This document shows, one piece after another, positions 8,746 through 17,708 of a stretch of DNA of 64,000 nucleotides. The stretch's first letter is position 1; each line of letters begins with the position of its first letter. This DNA comes from Lentzea alba (GTDB lineage Bacteria > Actinomycetota > Actinomycetes > Mycobacteriales > Pseudonocardiaceae), in the NCBI RefSeq assembly GCF_011067745.1, contig NZ_JAAMPJ010000001.1:916829-980828 (forward strand). The letters are read 5' to 3'. The position numbers were made by a program, and so were the translations under genes. The notes below the pieces were generated by a model, which saw only the letters and a program-made list of their open reading frames with translations, was not told the origin of the DNA and did not search any database.

Positions 8746-10875
8746 TCAAGGCCGGAAGTCCGCCGGGAAGCCGGCCTCCTGAATGGACAAACCGGACGGA
8801 CGCAACATTCCGATGGTGCCCTGACTGTGCAGATCGAGGAACATGTCCACCACGTCCGGATCGAACTGTTCGCCGCGGCCGGCCCAGAGTTCGCGCCTGG
8901 CGCGGTTTTCGTCCAGCGCTGTCTGATGTGGACGATTTGACCGCATCGCGGCCCAGGCGACGCACACGGACAAAATCCTTGCTTCCGCACGGATGTCCGC
9001 GCCGCGCAGCTTGTCCGGGTAGCCCTCGCCGTCGTAGCGCTCGTGCTGCTGCCTGATCACGTGCGCCACGCCCGCGAACCCCGGCACCATCCGCGCGAGC
9101 CGGTAGCCGAAGTCGGGGTGTTGCCGCAGCAACCGCCACTCCTCCTCGGACAGCGCACCGGGCTTGGTCAGCACCACCTCGGGAATGATGATCTTGCCGA
9201 TGTCGTGCAGGCGTCCGGCGAGCTGCGCGACCCTGATCGTCGGCGCGTCGAGCCCGAACTCCCCCGCGGCGACGCCCGCCCAGCGCGACACCGACCGGCT
9301 GTGGTCGTAGCGGTGCAGCCACCCGTCCACCCGGTCGGCGACCTGGCAGAGGAACTCCGCCATCGCGCCGTCGGTGTCCGGGTCGACCGCGGGCAGCGGT
9401 TCGGGGCCGACCGCGATCCTGTTGCGCCCGGCCGCCTTCGCCGCGTACAGCGCGCGGTCCGCGATCACCACGATGTCGTCGGGGCCGTCGCCGTGCGTCG
9501 GGAAGCTCGCCGAGCCGACGGACACCGTGACGGACAACGGGATGTCGTCGTTGCCCGCGTTGACCGGGATCGGCTTCTCCGCCACCCGTTCACGCAGCCG
9601 GTTCGCGATCACCGACAACCGGCCGGGACCGGCGTCCGGCACGAGCAGCGCGAACTCCTCGCCGCCGTACCGGGCGAGCACCTCACCCGCGCGGGAGGCG
9701 GCGCGCAGCCGTGCCGCGACCTCGATCAGGACGTCGTCGCCCGCCGGGTGGCCGTAGTTGTCGTTGATCGACTTGAAGCGGTCGACATCGATGATGAACA
9801 CCGCGACCGACCCGTCGCTGCGCCGTGCGCGCGAGATCTCCAACGGCAGCTGGGCTTCGAAGAACCTGCGCGTGTGCAGCCCGGTGAGGCTGTCGGTGAT
9901 CGCGAGCTTGCGCTGGTCCGCGACGAGCCCCGCGAGCCGGGCGATGATCAGCAACGACAGCAGCGCACCACCCGCCGCGAGCACCAGGACGTCCTGCGCC
10001 GAGTCGCCGACGTCGTGGACCAGCATCAGGATCGGCGCGGCGAGCGCGGCCGACGACAGCGCGATGATCCGGCCACGGCTCAGGCCGACGTCCTTGACGT
10101 GCGCGCGGTCGACGAGCCGCGTCATCGTGGGGTGCAGCGCGGCGGCACCGATGCACAGGTTCGCCGACAACCAGATGGCGTCGAGGAAGTTTCCCGCGTG
10201 GTAGCTGCCGTCGAGGCGTTGCAGCACGTAGATCGTGTCCGCGGTGAGGATGCCCAGCAGGTTCGCCGTCAGCAGGACGAACGCGCGAGGACGCGGTCCG
10301 GCGCCGAAGATCAGCCGGAGGGCCACGACGAAGAGGGCGAGGTCCATCATCGGGTAGCCAAGCGACGCGATCTTCACCAGGACCGGTGACGTGAGCCGCG
10401 CCTGCGGGCCGATCACGAAGAGCCAGGACGCCATGCCCGCGACGACCGCGAGCACCGCGGCGTCGAGCAGGCTGGGCAGGTCGAGCCCGGGAGTGCGGCG
10501 GCGGATCAGCAGGATCACACCGGCGACCATCAACGGGTAATGCCCGAGGTAGAAGATGTCCGCGTACGAGGGATAAACGGTGTACTCGAAGATGTAGTGC
10601 GACGCGTAGAACGTGAGGTCGGCGACCGCGTAAACGACCTGGCTGAGTGCGAGGAACACCCACGGCCGCCTCCATTGGGGACGGTTGCGCTTGACACCCG
10701 CGAATGTGGCGATGGCGGCCGAGGCGCTGATCGTGCAGTAGAGCACCACACGCACCGTTTGTCCCGTTGTCCCCGCAGGGCTGACCGGAATCAGGTAGTA
10801 GACACCCAGCAGCAGGTGACCTGCCACCAGGTACATCCACCACGCTCCGGTCCGGCCGGCACGGAAGATGGTCAC
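8746..10875 (-). CDS. Membrane GGDEF / degenerate HD-GYP signalling protein
   Basis: A 709-residue protein with about eight to ten N-terminal membrane segments (residues 10-310), a GGDEF domain (about 325-480) and an HD-GYP domain (about 505-690). The diguanylate cyclase signature RYGGEEF (near 405) is intact, but the inhibitory RxxD site reads RAGE. In HD-GYP the LHDIGK motif (near 558) and GEGYP (near 616) remain. However, the usual HHER reads QHER, and both Asp residues of the motif normally written DVFDA are replaced (SVCVAWAAM). It probably makes cyclic di-GMP, with a phosphodiesterase half that may only bind. Its last codons lie 27 bp before the permease start. Confidence 0.9.
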   Translation of the reverse strand: MTIFRAGRTGAWWMYLVAGHLLLGVYYLIPVSPAGTTGQTVRVVLYCTISASAAIATFAGVKRNRPQWRRPWVFLALSQVVYAVADLTFYASHYIFEYTVYPSYADIFYLGHYPLMVAGVILLIRRRTPGLDLPSLLDAAVLAVVAGMASWLFVIGPQARLTSPVLVKIASLGYPMMDLALFVVALRLIFGAGPRPRAFVLLTANLLGILTADTIYVLQRLDGSYHAGNFLDAIWLSANLCIGAAALHPTMTRLVDRAHVKDVGLSRGRIIALSSAALAAPILMLVHDVGDSAQDVLVLAAGGALLSLLIIARLAGLVADQRKLAITDSLTGLHTRRFFEAQLPLEISRARRSDGSVAVFIIDVDRFKSINDNYGHPAGDDVLIEVAARLRAASRAGEVLARYGGEEFALLVPDAGPGRLSVIANRLRERVAEKPIPVNAGNDDIPLSVTVSVGSASFPTHGDGPDDIVVIADRALYAAKAAGRNRIAVGPEPLPAVDPDTDGAMAEFLCQVADRVDGWLHRYDHSRSVSRWAGVAAGEFGLDAPTIRVAQLAGRLHDIGKIIIPEVVLTKPGALSEEEWRLLRQHPDFGYRLARMVPGFAGVAHVIRQQHERYDGEGYPDKLRGADIRAEARILSVCVAWAAMRSNRPHQTALDENRARRELWAGRGEQFDPDVVDMFLDLHSQGTIGMLRPSGLSIQEAGFPADFRP

Positions 10876-11450
10876 ACGAGACCCCTCGTTCTACGACTTG
10901 GTCGAGCTTGACGATGATGCCCGACTTGGGATGTTCGCGGCACCGCCGTTACTCCAATGAGGTGACCCACTAATACGGACGCTACCGCAAATCACTGTTC
11001 TGCTTTCCGTGTGAAAGAAATCCGAGTGCCGCTGCGGCAGCCGGGTACGCCAGCTCACCCAATCCGCCCACGGGCTCGTCCGACGCCACAGATCTCGGGT
11101 GTGTCGCCGATCCGCGCCCGCGGGTAGTCCCCGCACGATTTTGGCACGACTTTTCCCTGCTTGACGGTGATTCGCGCACCTCGTGTCAACGAGATGGCGT
11201 CCATGATCGCGCCTTCGACCTGTTGGCGGACACCCGAGGGGTGCAACGCGGTGCTTCCGCGGCCGCTTCGAGCGTTTTTCTGACTCGCTGGTCAGTCACC
11301 GGCTTCAACCGGGAACATTTGCCATCAGCGGCCGTGTGAAAACGGCGTGATCCCGCCAAGCGGACAGGACAATGGACGGCAGGAGTCGTGTCGCATGTCG
11401 TCGTCTCTTGTCCACAGCACTTTCACCGTCTCGCCGGATATCGTGGGTTC
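10876..11450. other. 575-bp intergenic region, no supported gene
   Basis: This divergent region separates the GGDEF gene from the SARP gene. Short open frames exist on both strands but have poor codon character and no recognisable domain. The part near 10970-11030 is AT-richer and is a likely promoter area. An inverted repeat CTGAC/GTCAG lies near 11280-11296. An AGGAG at 11381-11385 precedes GTG 11388 and ATG 11395; the latter is in a different frame from the SARP protein. Confidence 0.4.
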
Positions 11451-14123
11451 GTGGACGGCGTTCGGTTCGGGGTGCTTGGGCCGCTGCTCGTCACGCACGG
11501 GCAGCGGGACGTGCACGTTCCCGCGGGCCAACCGCGCCAGGTCCTCGTGTTGCTGCTGGCGCACGCCGGACAGACCGTCAGCGTCGACCACCTGATGTCG
11601 ATCCTGTGGGACGGCGATCCGCCCGCCAGCGCGCGCAAGGCCGTGCAGGTGCACGTGTCGCAGCTCAGAAGGGCGTTGAAGGACCTTCCCGGGGTGTCGC
11701 TCGAGTGGTCGCGGCAGGGGTACCGGCTCGACATCCCCGACGGCTCGCTCGACCTGCGGCTCTTCCGCGACGCCGAGGACCCGGACGAGGCGCTGGGGTA
11801 CTGGCGCGGGCCCGCGCTGGCCGAGCTGACCAGGAACACGCAGCTCGCGAGCCAGTTGGACGAGGAGCGGCTCGCGGCGACGGAGAGACGTGTCGACAAA
11901 GCGATCAAGGACGGCCGGCACCACGAGGTGATCAGCGAGCTGACCGCGCTCGTCGACGATCACCCGACCAGGGAACGGCTGCGGGGCGCGCTCATGGTCG
12001 CGTTGCACCGCAGCGGACGGCAGGCGGACGCGCTCCGGACGTACGACCGGGGCCGGCGGCACCTGGCCGAGGAGCTCGGGCTCGATCCGGGGCAGGAGCT
12101 CAAGGACCTGCACTCGGCGATCCTGCAGGGCGACATCCCGGCCGTCCCGCGCGAGCTGCCCGCGAGGCCTGACCCGTTCGTCGGACGGCGTGCGGAGATC
12201 GAGCTGATCACCAATGCCGCGGAGCCGGTGATCGCCGTGCACGGCCCCGGAGGACAGGGCAAGAGCGCGCTCGCCACCGCCGCGGCGCACGCGATGGTCG
12301 AGCGCTTCCCGGACGGTCAGCTGTACGTGGACCTGCACGGCGCCACGCCGGGACGGTCGCCGCTCTCCCCCGCCGAGGTGATCAGGCGGTTCCTGCGCGC
12401 GCTCGGCACGCCACCGCTGGCGGTGCCCACCGACGCCTCCGAAGCCGCCGCGCTCTACCGGTCGACACTCGCCCGGCGCAAAGTGCTGGTGCTGCTGGAC
12501 AACGCGGTGGACGCGGCCCAGGTCGGCCCGCTGCTGCCGGGTGAGGCGGGGTCGTCCGTGCTGATCACCAGCCGCCGCATGCTGGCGACGCTGAGCGCGC
12601 GGCACGTCCGGCTCGACCCGTTGCCGGAAGCCGACGCGCTGCGGTTGCTGGGCGACTCCGGCCCGGCCGCCGAGCAGGTGGCCAAAGCCTGCGACTACCT
12701 GCCGCTCGCGCTCACGATCGCGGCCGCGCGGTTGCGCTCACGGCCGGACTGGACGACGGCGAACCTCGCGAAGCGGCTCGCGGACCAGCGGCACCGGCTG
12801 GACGAGCTGCACTTCGACGACCTCGGGGTGCGATCGAGCTTCCAGCTGAGCTTCGAGGGCCTGAACGAGTCCTCGACCAGAGCGTTCACCCTGCTGTGCT
12901 GTCTCAACGTGCCGACGGTCGGCGAGCCGGCCGCACGGGCGTTGCTCGGACAGGACGACGTCGATCGGGCGCTGGACCCGTTGGTGGACGCCAAGCTCGT
13001 CGAACCGTGCGGGCCGGAGCGGTACCGGGTGCACGACCTGCTCCGGTTGTTCGGCGCAGAGCACGTGAACGAGGAGAGGCACGACGCTCTCACCCGTGCC
13101 TTGACCTACTACCGCGAGACTTTGGCCGCCGTGCTGAAGAAGCTGCGACCGCATGCTTACGGCGCTCTGACGAACTCCGCCGGCTTCCAGGAAATCGACG
13201 AGCCGTTGCGGTGGTTGACGGACGAGGCCGAGAACCTGCTGGCAGCAGCGCGTTCCACGATGGACGAGCCGTCGTTGGCGGAACATGCGCTGGCGATCGC
13301 GCACATGCTGTACCCGCATCTGTTCAAACAGGACAGAGTCGCGGACCTGATCGAGCTCGGCCAGATCGCGGACCGGGCGGCGCGGACGATCGACACCTCC
13401 GCGGCGTTGCAGACGGCGCTTCTGGTGCGGTCGGCCGCGAATCGGCGGATCGGTGAGTTCGCCGTCGCCCGCGCACAGCTCGAAGAGGTGCTGGAGGCAC
13501 GCGCCGACGACCCGTTCGGGCAGGGCCGTGCGCTCGCCGGCATCGGCACGATCCAGCGCGAACTGGGTGAGCTCGACCGGGCCGCGGACACCCTCACGCA
13601 GGCGCTCGAGCTCACCGCGGAACACGGACCCGCTGGTGCACAAAGGGTTCCGCTGTCCGCGCTCGCGCAAGTGCACCAGGTCGCCGGACGTTACGAGCAG
13701 GCGTTCGACGCCGCAACGGAGAGCCTCGAACACGCCCGTGAGCACGATGACGCGGCCGGAACGGCGTACGCGCTGGCCTCACAGGGCCAGGCGCTGTTCA
13801 AACTCGGCCGGTTGGACGAGGCGTTGGACGCGCTGGGCGAGTGCATCGAGCTGTGCCGGTTGACGGGCGAGCACAACGACGAGTGGCAGGCTCTGCTGTG
13901 CCGCGCGGAAGTGTTGCTGGCGGCGGGAAAGACCGAGGAGGCCACCAAGGACGCCGAGCGCTGCCTGGAGATCACCAGTGCTCGGGGCGATCGGTACGGC
14001 GAGGGTGTCGCACACCTCGTGCTCGCCAAGGCAGGGCGGGAAAAGCACGCGGACCGGGCGGCCGAACTGCTCGGCACACCCGGTCTGCGCAGGGACAACC
14101 TCTTGGACAGCCTGGTCAGCTGA
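11451..14123 (+). CDS. AfsR-like SARP regulator with NB-ARC and TPR
   Basis: Large cytoplasmic transcription regulator of the Streptomyces antibiotic regulatory protein family. It carries an N-terminal OmpR-type winged helix (VRFGVLGPLLV onward, 1-95), a bacterial transcriptional activation domain (about 100-215), an NB-ARC ATPase (about 235-480) with Walker A GPGGQGKSA near 263 and VLLDNA near 348, then TPR helices (about 600-870). GTG 11451 is chosen because family members begin just before VRFGVLGPL; GTG 11388 in the same frame would add 21 unrelated residues. It faces the secreted cell-wall operon tail to tail with 4 bp between them. Such proteins usually activate nearby genes through heptamer repeats; a candidate box lies at 17621. 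Confidence 0.9.
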   Translation: MDGVRFGVLGPLLVTHGQRDVHVPAGQPRQVLVLLLAHAGQTVSVDHLMSILWDGDPPASARKAVQVHVSQLRRALKDLPGVSLEWSRQGYRLDIPDGSLDLRLFRDAEDPDEALGYWRGPALAELTRNTQLASQLDEERLAATERRVDKAIKDGRHHEVISELTALVDDHPTRERLRGALMVALHRSGRQADALRTYDRGRRHLAEELGLDPGQELKDLHSAILQGDIPAVPRELPARPDPFVGRRAEIELITNAAEPVIAVHGPGGQGKSALATAAAHAMVERFPDGQLYVDLHGATPGRSPLSPAEVIRRFLRALGTPPLAVPTDASEAAALYRSTLARRKVLVLLDNAVDAAQVGPLLPGEAGSSVLITSRRMLATLSARHVRLDPLPEADALRLLGDSGPAAEQVAKACDYLPLALTIAAARLRSRPDWTTANLAKRLADQRHRLDELHFDDLGVRSSFQLSFEGLNESSTRAFTLLCCLNVPTVGEPAARALLGQDDVDRALDPLVDAKLVEPCGPERYRVHDLLRLFGAEHVNEERHDALTRALTYYRETLAAVLKKLRPHAYGALTNSAGFQEIDEPLRWLTDEAENLLAAARSTMDEPSLAEHALAIAHMLYPHLFKQDRVADLIELGQIADRAARTIDTSAALQTALLVRSAANRRIGEFAVARAQLEEVLEARADDPFGQGRALAGIGTIQRELGELDRAADTLTQALELTAEHGPAGAQRVPLSALAQVHQVAGRYEQAFDAATESLEHAREHDDAAGTAYALASQGQALFKLGRLDEALDALGECIELCRLTGEHNDEWQALLCRAEVLLAAGKTEEATKDAERCLEITSARGDRYGEGVAHLVLAKAGREKHADRAAELLGTPGLRRDNLLDSLVS

Positions 14124-14127
14124 CCGA

Positions 14128-14994
14128 TCAGTCGCCGTACGGGTTCTGCATGGACACGTGGACGTGGTCGTAGTGTCCAGCCGTCACACCGCTGCCCCCG
14201 GTGTAGGTGCGCCAGCCCTCAGAAGCACGGGCGACGCTCCAGATCTTGCCGTCCCAGATCACGTACCGGACGTCGAGCCGGATCGCGTACTGCTTGAGCC
14301 AGTTGGCGAGTTTCCAGCCCTGCGCCCTCTGGGTGGCGTTCGGGTACCTGCCGATCGCGTCCGAGATGGTGCAGTCGAGCGCGTTGCCGGTGTTGTGGTT
14401 GCTCGTCGACGGCTCACCGGGCCGGTAGTCGCCCACGTAGCACTGGCGCTCACCGGTCAGGTCGGCGATCTGCGTGCGCACGAACGCCGTGCGAGCGGAG
14501 GCCTGCGGTGCGCGGACGGCCTGTGAGGGGTTCGTGTTCTCCGGCGGCGTCGGGTAGGGGTCACCCGGCTCCGGGTCCGGGTCGCCGTTGTCGGCGAGGC
14601 GGTGTGAGGCGTTCTCGTTCTTCAAGCCCGCTTTGAGGTCGTCCTTCGCACCCGCCGCGAACGCCTGGTTGGTACCGCCGAAACCGCTGTTGAAGTACAC
14701 GGTCACCGAGCTGCTCGTGCGGTTCCACACCGAGGCCGCGTTGTTCTTGACGCAGACGCCCTGACCGTTGCCCGCACTCTTGAAGTCGTAGCAAGACGGC
14801 TGGGAGTCGCCGTAGTCGGAGATCGAAGTGTCGAAGTCGGAAAGCGAACCCTGCTGGTCGCTGTTGTAGTACAGGCAGAACTCGCCGGACTCGCACACGC
14901 CGTTGCGTGCCGTCGCCGCGGAAGCCGGAGCCGTACCGAAGAACACGCCGAGCAGAGCACCTGTCAGCGCTGCGAACGCGAATCTCTTCACCAC
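14128..14994 (-). CDS. Secreted I36-like plus VldE-type metallopeptidase-like protein
   Basis: A 288-residue secreted protein. A signal peptide (about 1-27) is followed by a Cys-rich module beginning NGVCESGEFCLYYNSD, typical of peptidase-inhibitor family I36-like domains. A Pro-rich linker (about 140-155) leads to a C-terminal domain with SNHNTGNALDC (near 200) and GHYDHVHVS (near 276). That His/Asp/His layout resembles M15/VldE-like zinc peptidase folds, where it would act on peptidoglycan peptides. It is the last gene of a four-gene operon of exported cell-wall proteins. Whether the first module inhibits a protease or only targets the protein is unknown. Confidence 0.82.
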   Translation of the reverse strand: MVKRFAFAALTGALLGVFFGTAPASAATARNGVCESGEFCLYYNSDQQGSLSDFDTSISDYGDSQPSCYDFKSAGNGQGVCVKNNAASVWNRTSSSVTVYFNSGFGGTNQAFAAGAKDDLKAGLKNENASHRLADNGDPDPEPGDPYPTPPENTNPSQAVRAPQASARTAFVRTQIADLTGERQCYVGDYRPGEPSTSNHNTGNALDCTISDAIGRYPNATQRAQGWKLANWLKQYAIRLDVRYVIWDGKIWSVARASEGWRTYTGGSGVTAGHYDHVHVSMQNPYGD

Positions 14995-15026
14995 CGTGAA
15001 CCCTTCTGCTCAAAGGATCTCGGAAA

Positions 15027-15881
15027 TCAGTCGCAGTGCTCGAAAGCGCTGGTGTAGCTGGAGGAACCGACCATGCCGCCCCACTTGACGCACTTGCCGG
15101 GCGCCTTCTTCTTCACCGGGCCCGCGTAGTAGCCGTACTCGTCGCGGTCGGTCGTGCGGGCTTCACCCTGCACCTCGAGGAACGCGCCGACGTCGGACGC
15201 CGCACCGATCTTCGTGGTCTTGATCGCGACGACGCAGTTGTAGCCGTTGGAGGCGTTGTACAGCAGGGAAACGCGGGCACCGACCACGTTCGCGCCGTCG
15301 ATGACCTTGTAGCCGTCGCCACAGGCCTCTTCCGGGGTGTACGGGTTGGTGGTGCCACCGCCGCCGCACTTGTTCTTCGACTTGTAGTTCTGGGTGCCGT
15401 AGTACAGGATCGTGTCGCCACTCCACTTGATGCGCTGCGGCGAGCCGTTCAGCAGCTGCTCGTAGTGCAGGTGGGCACCGGTCGAGCCGCCGGTGTTGCC
15501 GACGTTGCCGATCGTCTGGCCCTGCGAGACGCTCTGGCCGACCGACACCCGCTGCGCGGAGAGGTGGGCGTAGCGCGTGGTCCAGCCGCTGCCGTGGTCG
15601 ATCTCGATCCAGCGGCCGTAGCTCTGGCTGCCCTCGTTGCGAACCTTGGAGACCTTGCCGGCCGCGGAGGCGACCACCGCGTCACCCTCGTCCGCGCCGC
15701 GGTTCAGGTCGACCGCCTGCGCCGGGCTGTGGTTGCTCCTGGTGTTGCCCGACCAGGTCTGTCCACACGGGAACGGCATCTCGAAGTTGGTGGCGGCATT
15801 GGCCTGCGGGCCACCGATCACCAGCACCCCCAGCCCGATCGCGAGTCCTGCGACTCCGGAGAGCATTCTCTTGACGTTCAT
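15027..15881 (-). CDS. M23 peptidase fused to SapA-like domain
   Basis: A 284-residue secreted protein. A signal peptide (about 1-29) precedes a LytM/M23 zinc endopeptidase domain (about 33-160). Candidate zinc ligands are His51 and Asp58 (NHSPAQAVDLN) and His137/His139 (GAHLHYE), with His106 in RYAHLS. After a Gly-rich hinge, residues 186-284 form a second domain with conserved Cys residues (ACGDGYKVI, GYNCVV, GKCVKWGG, FEHCD) that closely recalls spore-associated protein A of streptomycetes. The start was set at MNVKRM because the frame upstream runs inside the NlpC/P60 gene. It begins 16 bp after that gene and is surely in the same operon. Confidence 0.9.
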   Translation of the reverse strand: MNVKRMLSGVAGLAIGLGVLVIGGPQANAATNFEMPFPCGQTWSGNTRSNHSPAQAVDLNRGADEGDAVVASAAGKVSKVRNEGSQSYGRWIEIDHGSGWTTRYAHLSAQRVSVGQSVSQGQTIGNVGNTGGSTGAHLHYEQLLNGSPQRIKWSGDTILYYGTQNYKSKNKCGGGGTTNPYTPEEACGDGYKVIDGANVVGARVSLLYNASNGYNCVVAIKTTKIGAASDVGAFLEVQGEARTTDRDEYGYYAGPVKKKAPGKCVKWGGMVGSSSYTSAFEHCD

Positions 15882-15897
15882 GTTCGTTCCCCTCGAT

Positions 15898-17022
15898 TTA
15901 CCCGAAGATCCGGCGGACCTTGGAATACGGCGTGCCATGGCTGTTGAGATCACTGATCCGGATGCTCTGCCCGTTGCGCGGTGGCGAGGCTTCCAGGATC
16001 TTGTTGTCGCCCAGATAAAGCGCGACGTGCGTGGTGACGTCCGAGTCGTTGTCGGCACGGCCCCAGAAAACGAGGTCGCCCGGCTTGCGGTCGGAGATGG
16101 CCACCGCGCGGCCCTTGGTGTTCTGCGCACCCGTCCAGGCACCGATGTCGAGGCCCGCGCCCTTCCAGAAGGCGTACAGCGTCAGGCCGGAGCAGTCGAA
16201 GCCGAGCCGGTTGTAGTCGTCACCCTGTGACGGGTCGTTGTCCGGGTAGTGGTGAACGCCGTACGACGCGCCACCCTTGCCACCCGCGCCCCACGAGTAG
16301 AGATGTCCCTTGCCCAGCTGGGACTTCGCGGTGTCGATCACGCGCTGGACCTTCTCCGCGTTGGTGCCGGTGGCCGGCCCCGCGGGACCGTTGCTGCGGC
16401 CGTGCACGACGTTGCCGGGAGGCTCTTCGCCCGGCTCGATGCCGTCGGTGTCGCAGCGCGGCAAGCCCTGCACATGACCTTCGGTGCCGGTCTTGACGTA
16501 GTTGTCGGGCACCCACAGGTTGTCCGTGGTGAGGTCCCAGATCGTGCCGCTCTCGGCCTGCGCCTGGCACTTGACCGGAACCTGTTGTCCCGCCTTGTAC
16601 TTGTCGACGACCGAACCGGGTGCCGTTGCGGCGTCACCCTTGTTCTTGCGGCCGTTGAGGTCGACCTTGGCGGGGAAGGACTTCGAGGTGGCGCACTTCG
16701 GCAGCACCATCGTGTCCGACGTGTTGCTGGTGTAGCCGTCCGGGATCCACAGCCCCTCGGTGGTGAGGTCCCAGATCTTCTTGCCGCCGTACTCGGGACC
16801 GGTGTCCTGGCAGACGATGTTGACCTTCTGACCCTTGACGTACATGTCGGCGACGCGCTTCTGGCCGACCGGCACGTTCGGGTCCTTGACGGTGCGGCCG
16901 TCGAGGACGGTCGTCGCCGTGAACGCGCGAACCTCGGCCTGGGCGGTGCCGGCGCTCACGAGGGGCGTCAGCACGGCCAGAGCGGCGACCGCCGTCAGCG
17001 CGGTCCTGCGGAGGTTCAGCAC
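15898..17022 (-). CDS. Secreted NlpC/P60 endopeptidase with two SH3-like repeats
   Basis: A 374-residue secreted peptidoglycan endopeptidase. After a signal peptide (about 1-29) come two related repeats of about 80 residues, each with the pattern IWDLTT-LWIPD/LWVPD and closing LPKC/LPRC, probably SH3-like wall-binding modules. A linker (about 195-225) leads to the NlpC/P60 domain, with the catalytic Cys in GFDCSGLT (near 276) and His in THVALYLGD (near 331). It is expected to cut D-gamma-Glu-diaminopimelate-type bonds. The GTG start overlaps the stop of the upstream gene by 7 bp (GTGCTGA), pointing to translational coupling. Confidence 0.92.
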   Translation of the reverse strand: MLNLRRTALTAVAALAVLTPLVSAGTAQAEVRAFTATTVLDGRTVKDPNVPVGQKRVADMYVKGQKVNIVCQDTGPEYGGKKIWDLTTEGLWIPDGYTSNTSDTMVLPKCATSKSFPAKVDLNGRKNKGDAATAPGSVVDKYKAGQQVPVKCQAQAESGTIWDLTTDNLWVPDNYVKTGTEGHVQGLPRCDTDGIEPGEEPPGNVVHGRSNGPAGPATGTNAEKVQRVIDTAKSQLGKGHLYSWGAGGKGGASYGVHHYPDNDPSQGDDYNRLGFDCSGLTLYAFWKGAGLDIGAWTGAQNTKGRAVAISDRKPGDLVFWGRADNDSDVTTHVALYLGDNKILEASPPRNGQSIRISDLNSHGTPYSKVRRIFG

Positions 17023-17441
17023 TGCCGGTCCGTGGCGGTCGAGCCTTCACCGTTGGACCACTCGAGCTGTCCGTATGCCTTGGTGCAGACGGACAGCGTG
17101 TTGGCGCCGGAGGACCAGACCTCCACCTGGTGGTTGCCGCCGCACTTGTAGTCCTGCAGCCCGCCGCTGGTGGAGACACCGGAGCACGCCCACCAGGTGC
17201 CGCTGTGGGAGCTGCGGAAGCCCTCCCACACGTAGGTGTAGGACCAGTTCTTGTTGCAGCCCTTGAACTGCTTCACCGACGCGATCGTCGTGCTGCCCGA
17301 CTTGATGTAGGCGGTGCTGCCGATCTTGTCCACCCGACCGCAGTGCGGGTTGGTCTCGGCGTTCGCCGGCGACGCGATCCCGAGCAGTGCTCCGATGACC
17401 AGCGCCGCGGTGCCAACGGTGCCGGCAATCCTGACGAACAT
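17016..17441 (-). CDS. Secreted six-cysteine protein of unknown function
   Basis: A 141-residue exported protein starting at MFVRIAG after a purine-rich leader; the open frame upstream is not signal-like. A signal peptide (about 1-29, ending SPANAE) is followed by a compact domain with six Cys, consistent with three disulphides (PHCGR, KGCNK, WACSG, YKCGG, SVCTK, DRQC). I do not recognise a family. It is the first gene of the operon that continues with NlpC/P60, M23 and VldE-like proteins. It may be an accessory, inhibitor or targeting factor for these wall hydrolases. Confidence 0.8.
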   Translation of the reverse strand: MFVRIAGTVGTAALVIGALLGIASPANAETNPHCGRVDKIGSTAYIKSGSTTIASVKQFKGCNKNWSYTYVWEGFRSSHSGTWWACSGVSTSGGLQDYKCGGNHQVEVWSSGANTLSVCTKAYGQLEWSNGEGSTATDRQC

Positions 17442-17620
17442 GCTTCTCCCTCGTGGAATTGCCTTTGACAGCAGGAAAGTCAGTCGGTGATGTAGCCGGT
17501 CACAGCGCGCCCCCTCAGCAAGCCCAGTTCGTCCTGCAGCCGGTCGATCTGGGCTGCCGACTTCATGGCGCTGACACTGCTGAGATGCGCTCACAGCAAC
17601 CTGACAGCTACACCCCGTCA

Positions 17621-17653
17621 GGTGTCAGCGAGGTGTCAGAACCGCACTACAGC
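17621..17653 (+). promoter_or_regulatory. Possible SARP box and -10 element
   Basis: GGTGTCAG occurs at 17621-17628 and 17632-17639, an 11-bp period (heptamer GTGTCAG plus 4 bp). The second copy ends 8 bp before TACAGC (17648-17653), which could be a -10 element. This spacing is the known layout of SARP-controlled promoters. It points toward the DUF2306 gene at 17709. The factor is unknown; the nearby SARP gene at 11451 is a candidate. Confidence 0.35.
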
Positions 17654-17708
17654 ACCCGCGTCAGCGAGCGGTGCGTGATCGGTAAGCGGTGTTGGCGATC
17701 GTGAGGCC

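Noticed and set aside
10891..11246. Short minus-strand open frames upstream of the SARP gene
   Set aside because: No ribosome site, no recognised motif and three overlapping frames of similar quality; no gene can be supported.
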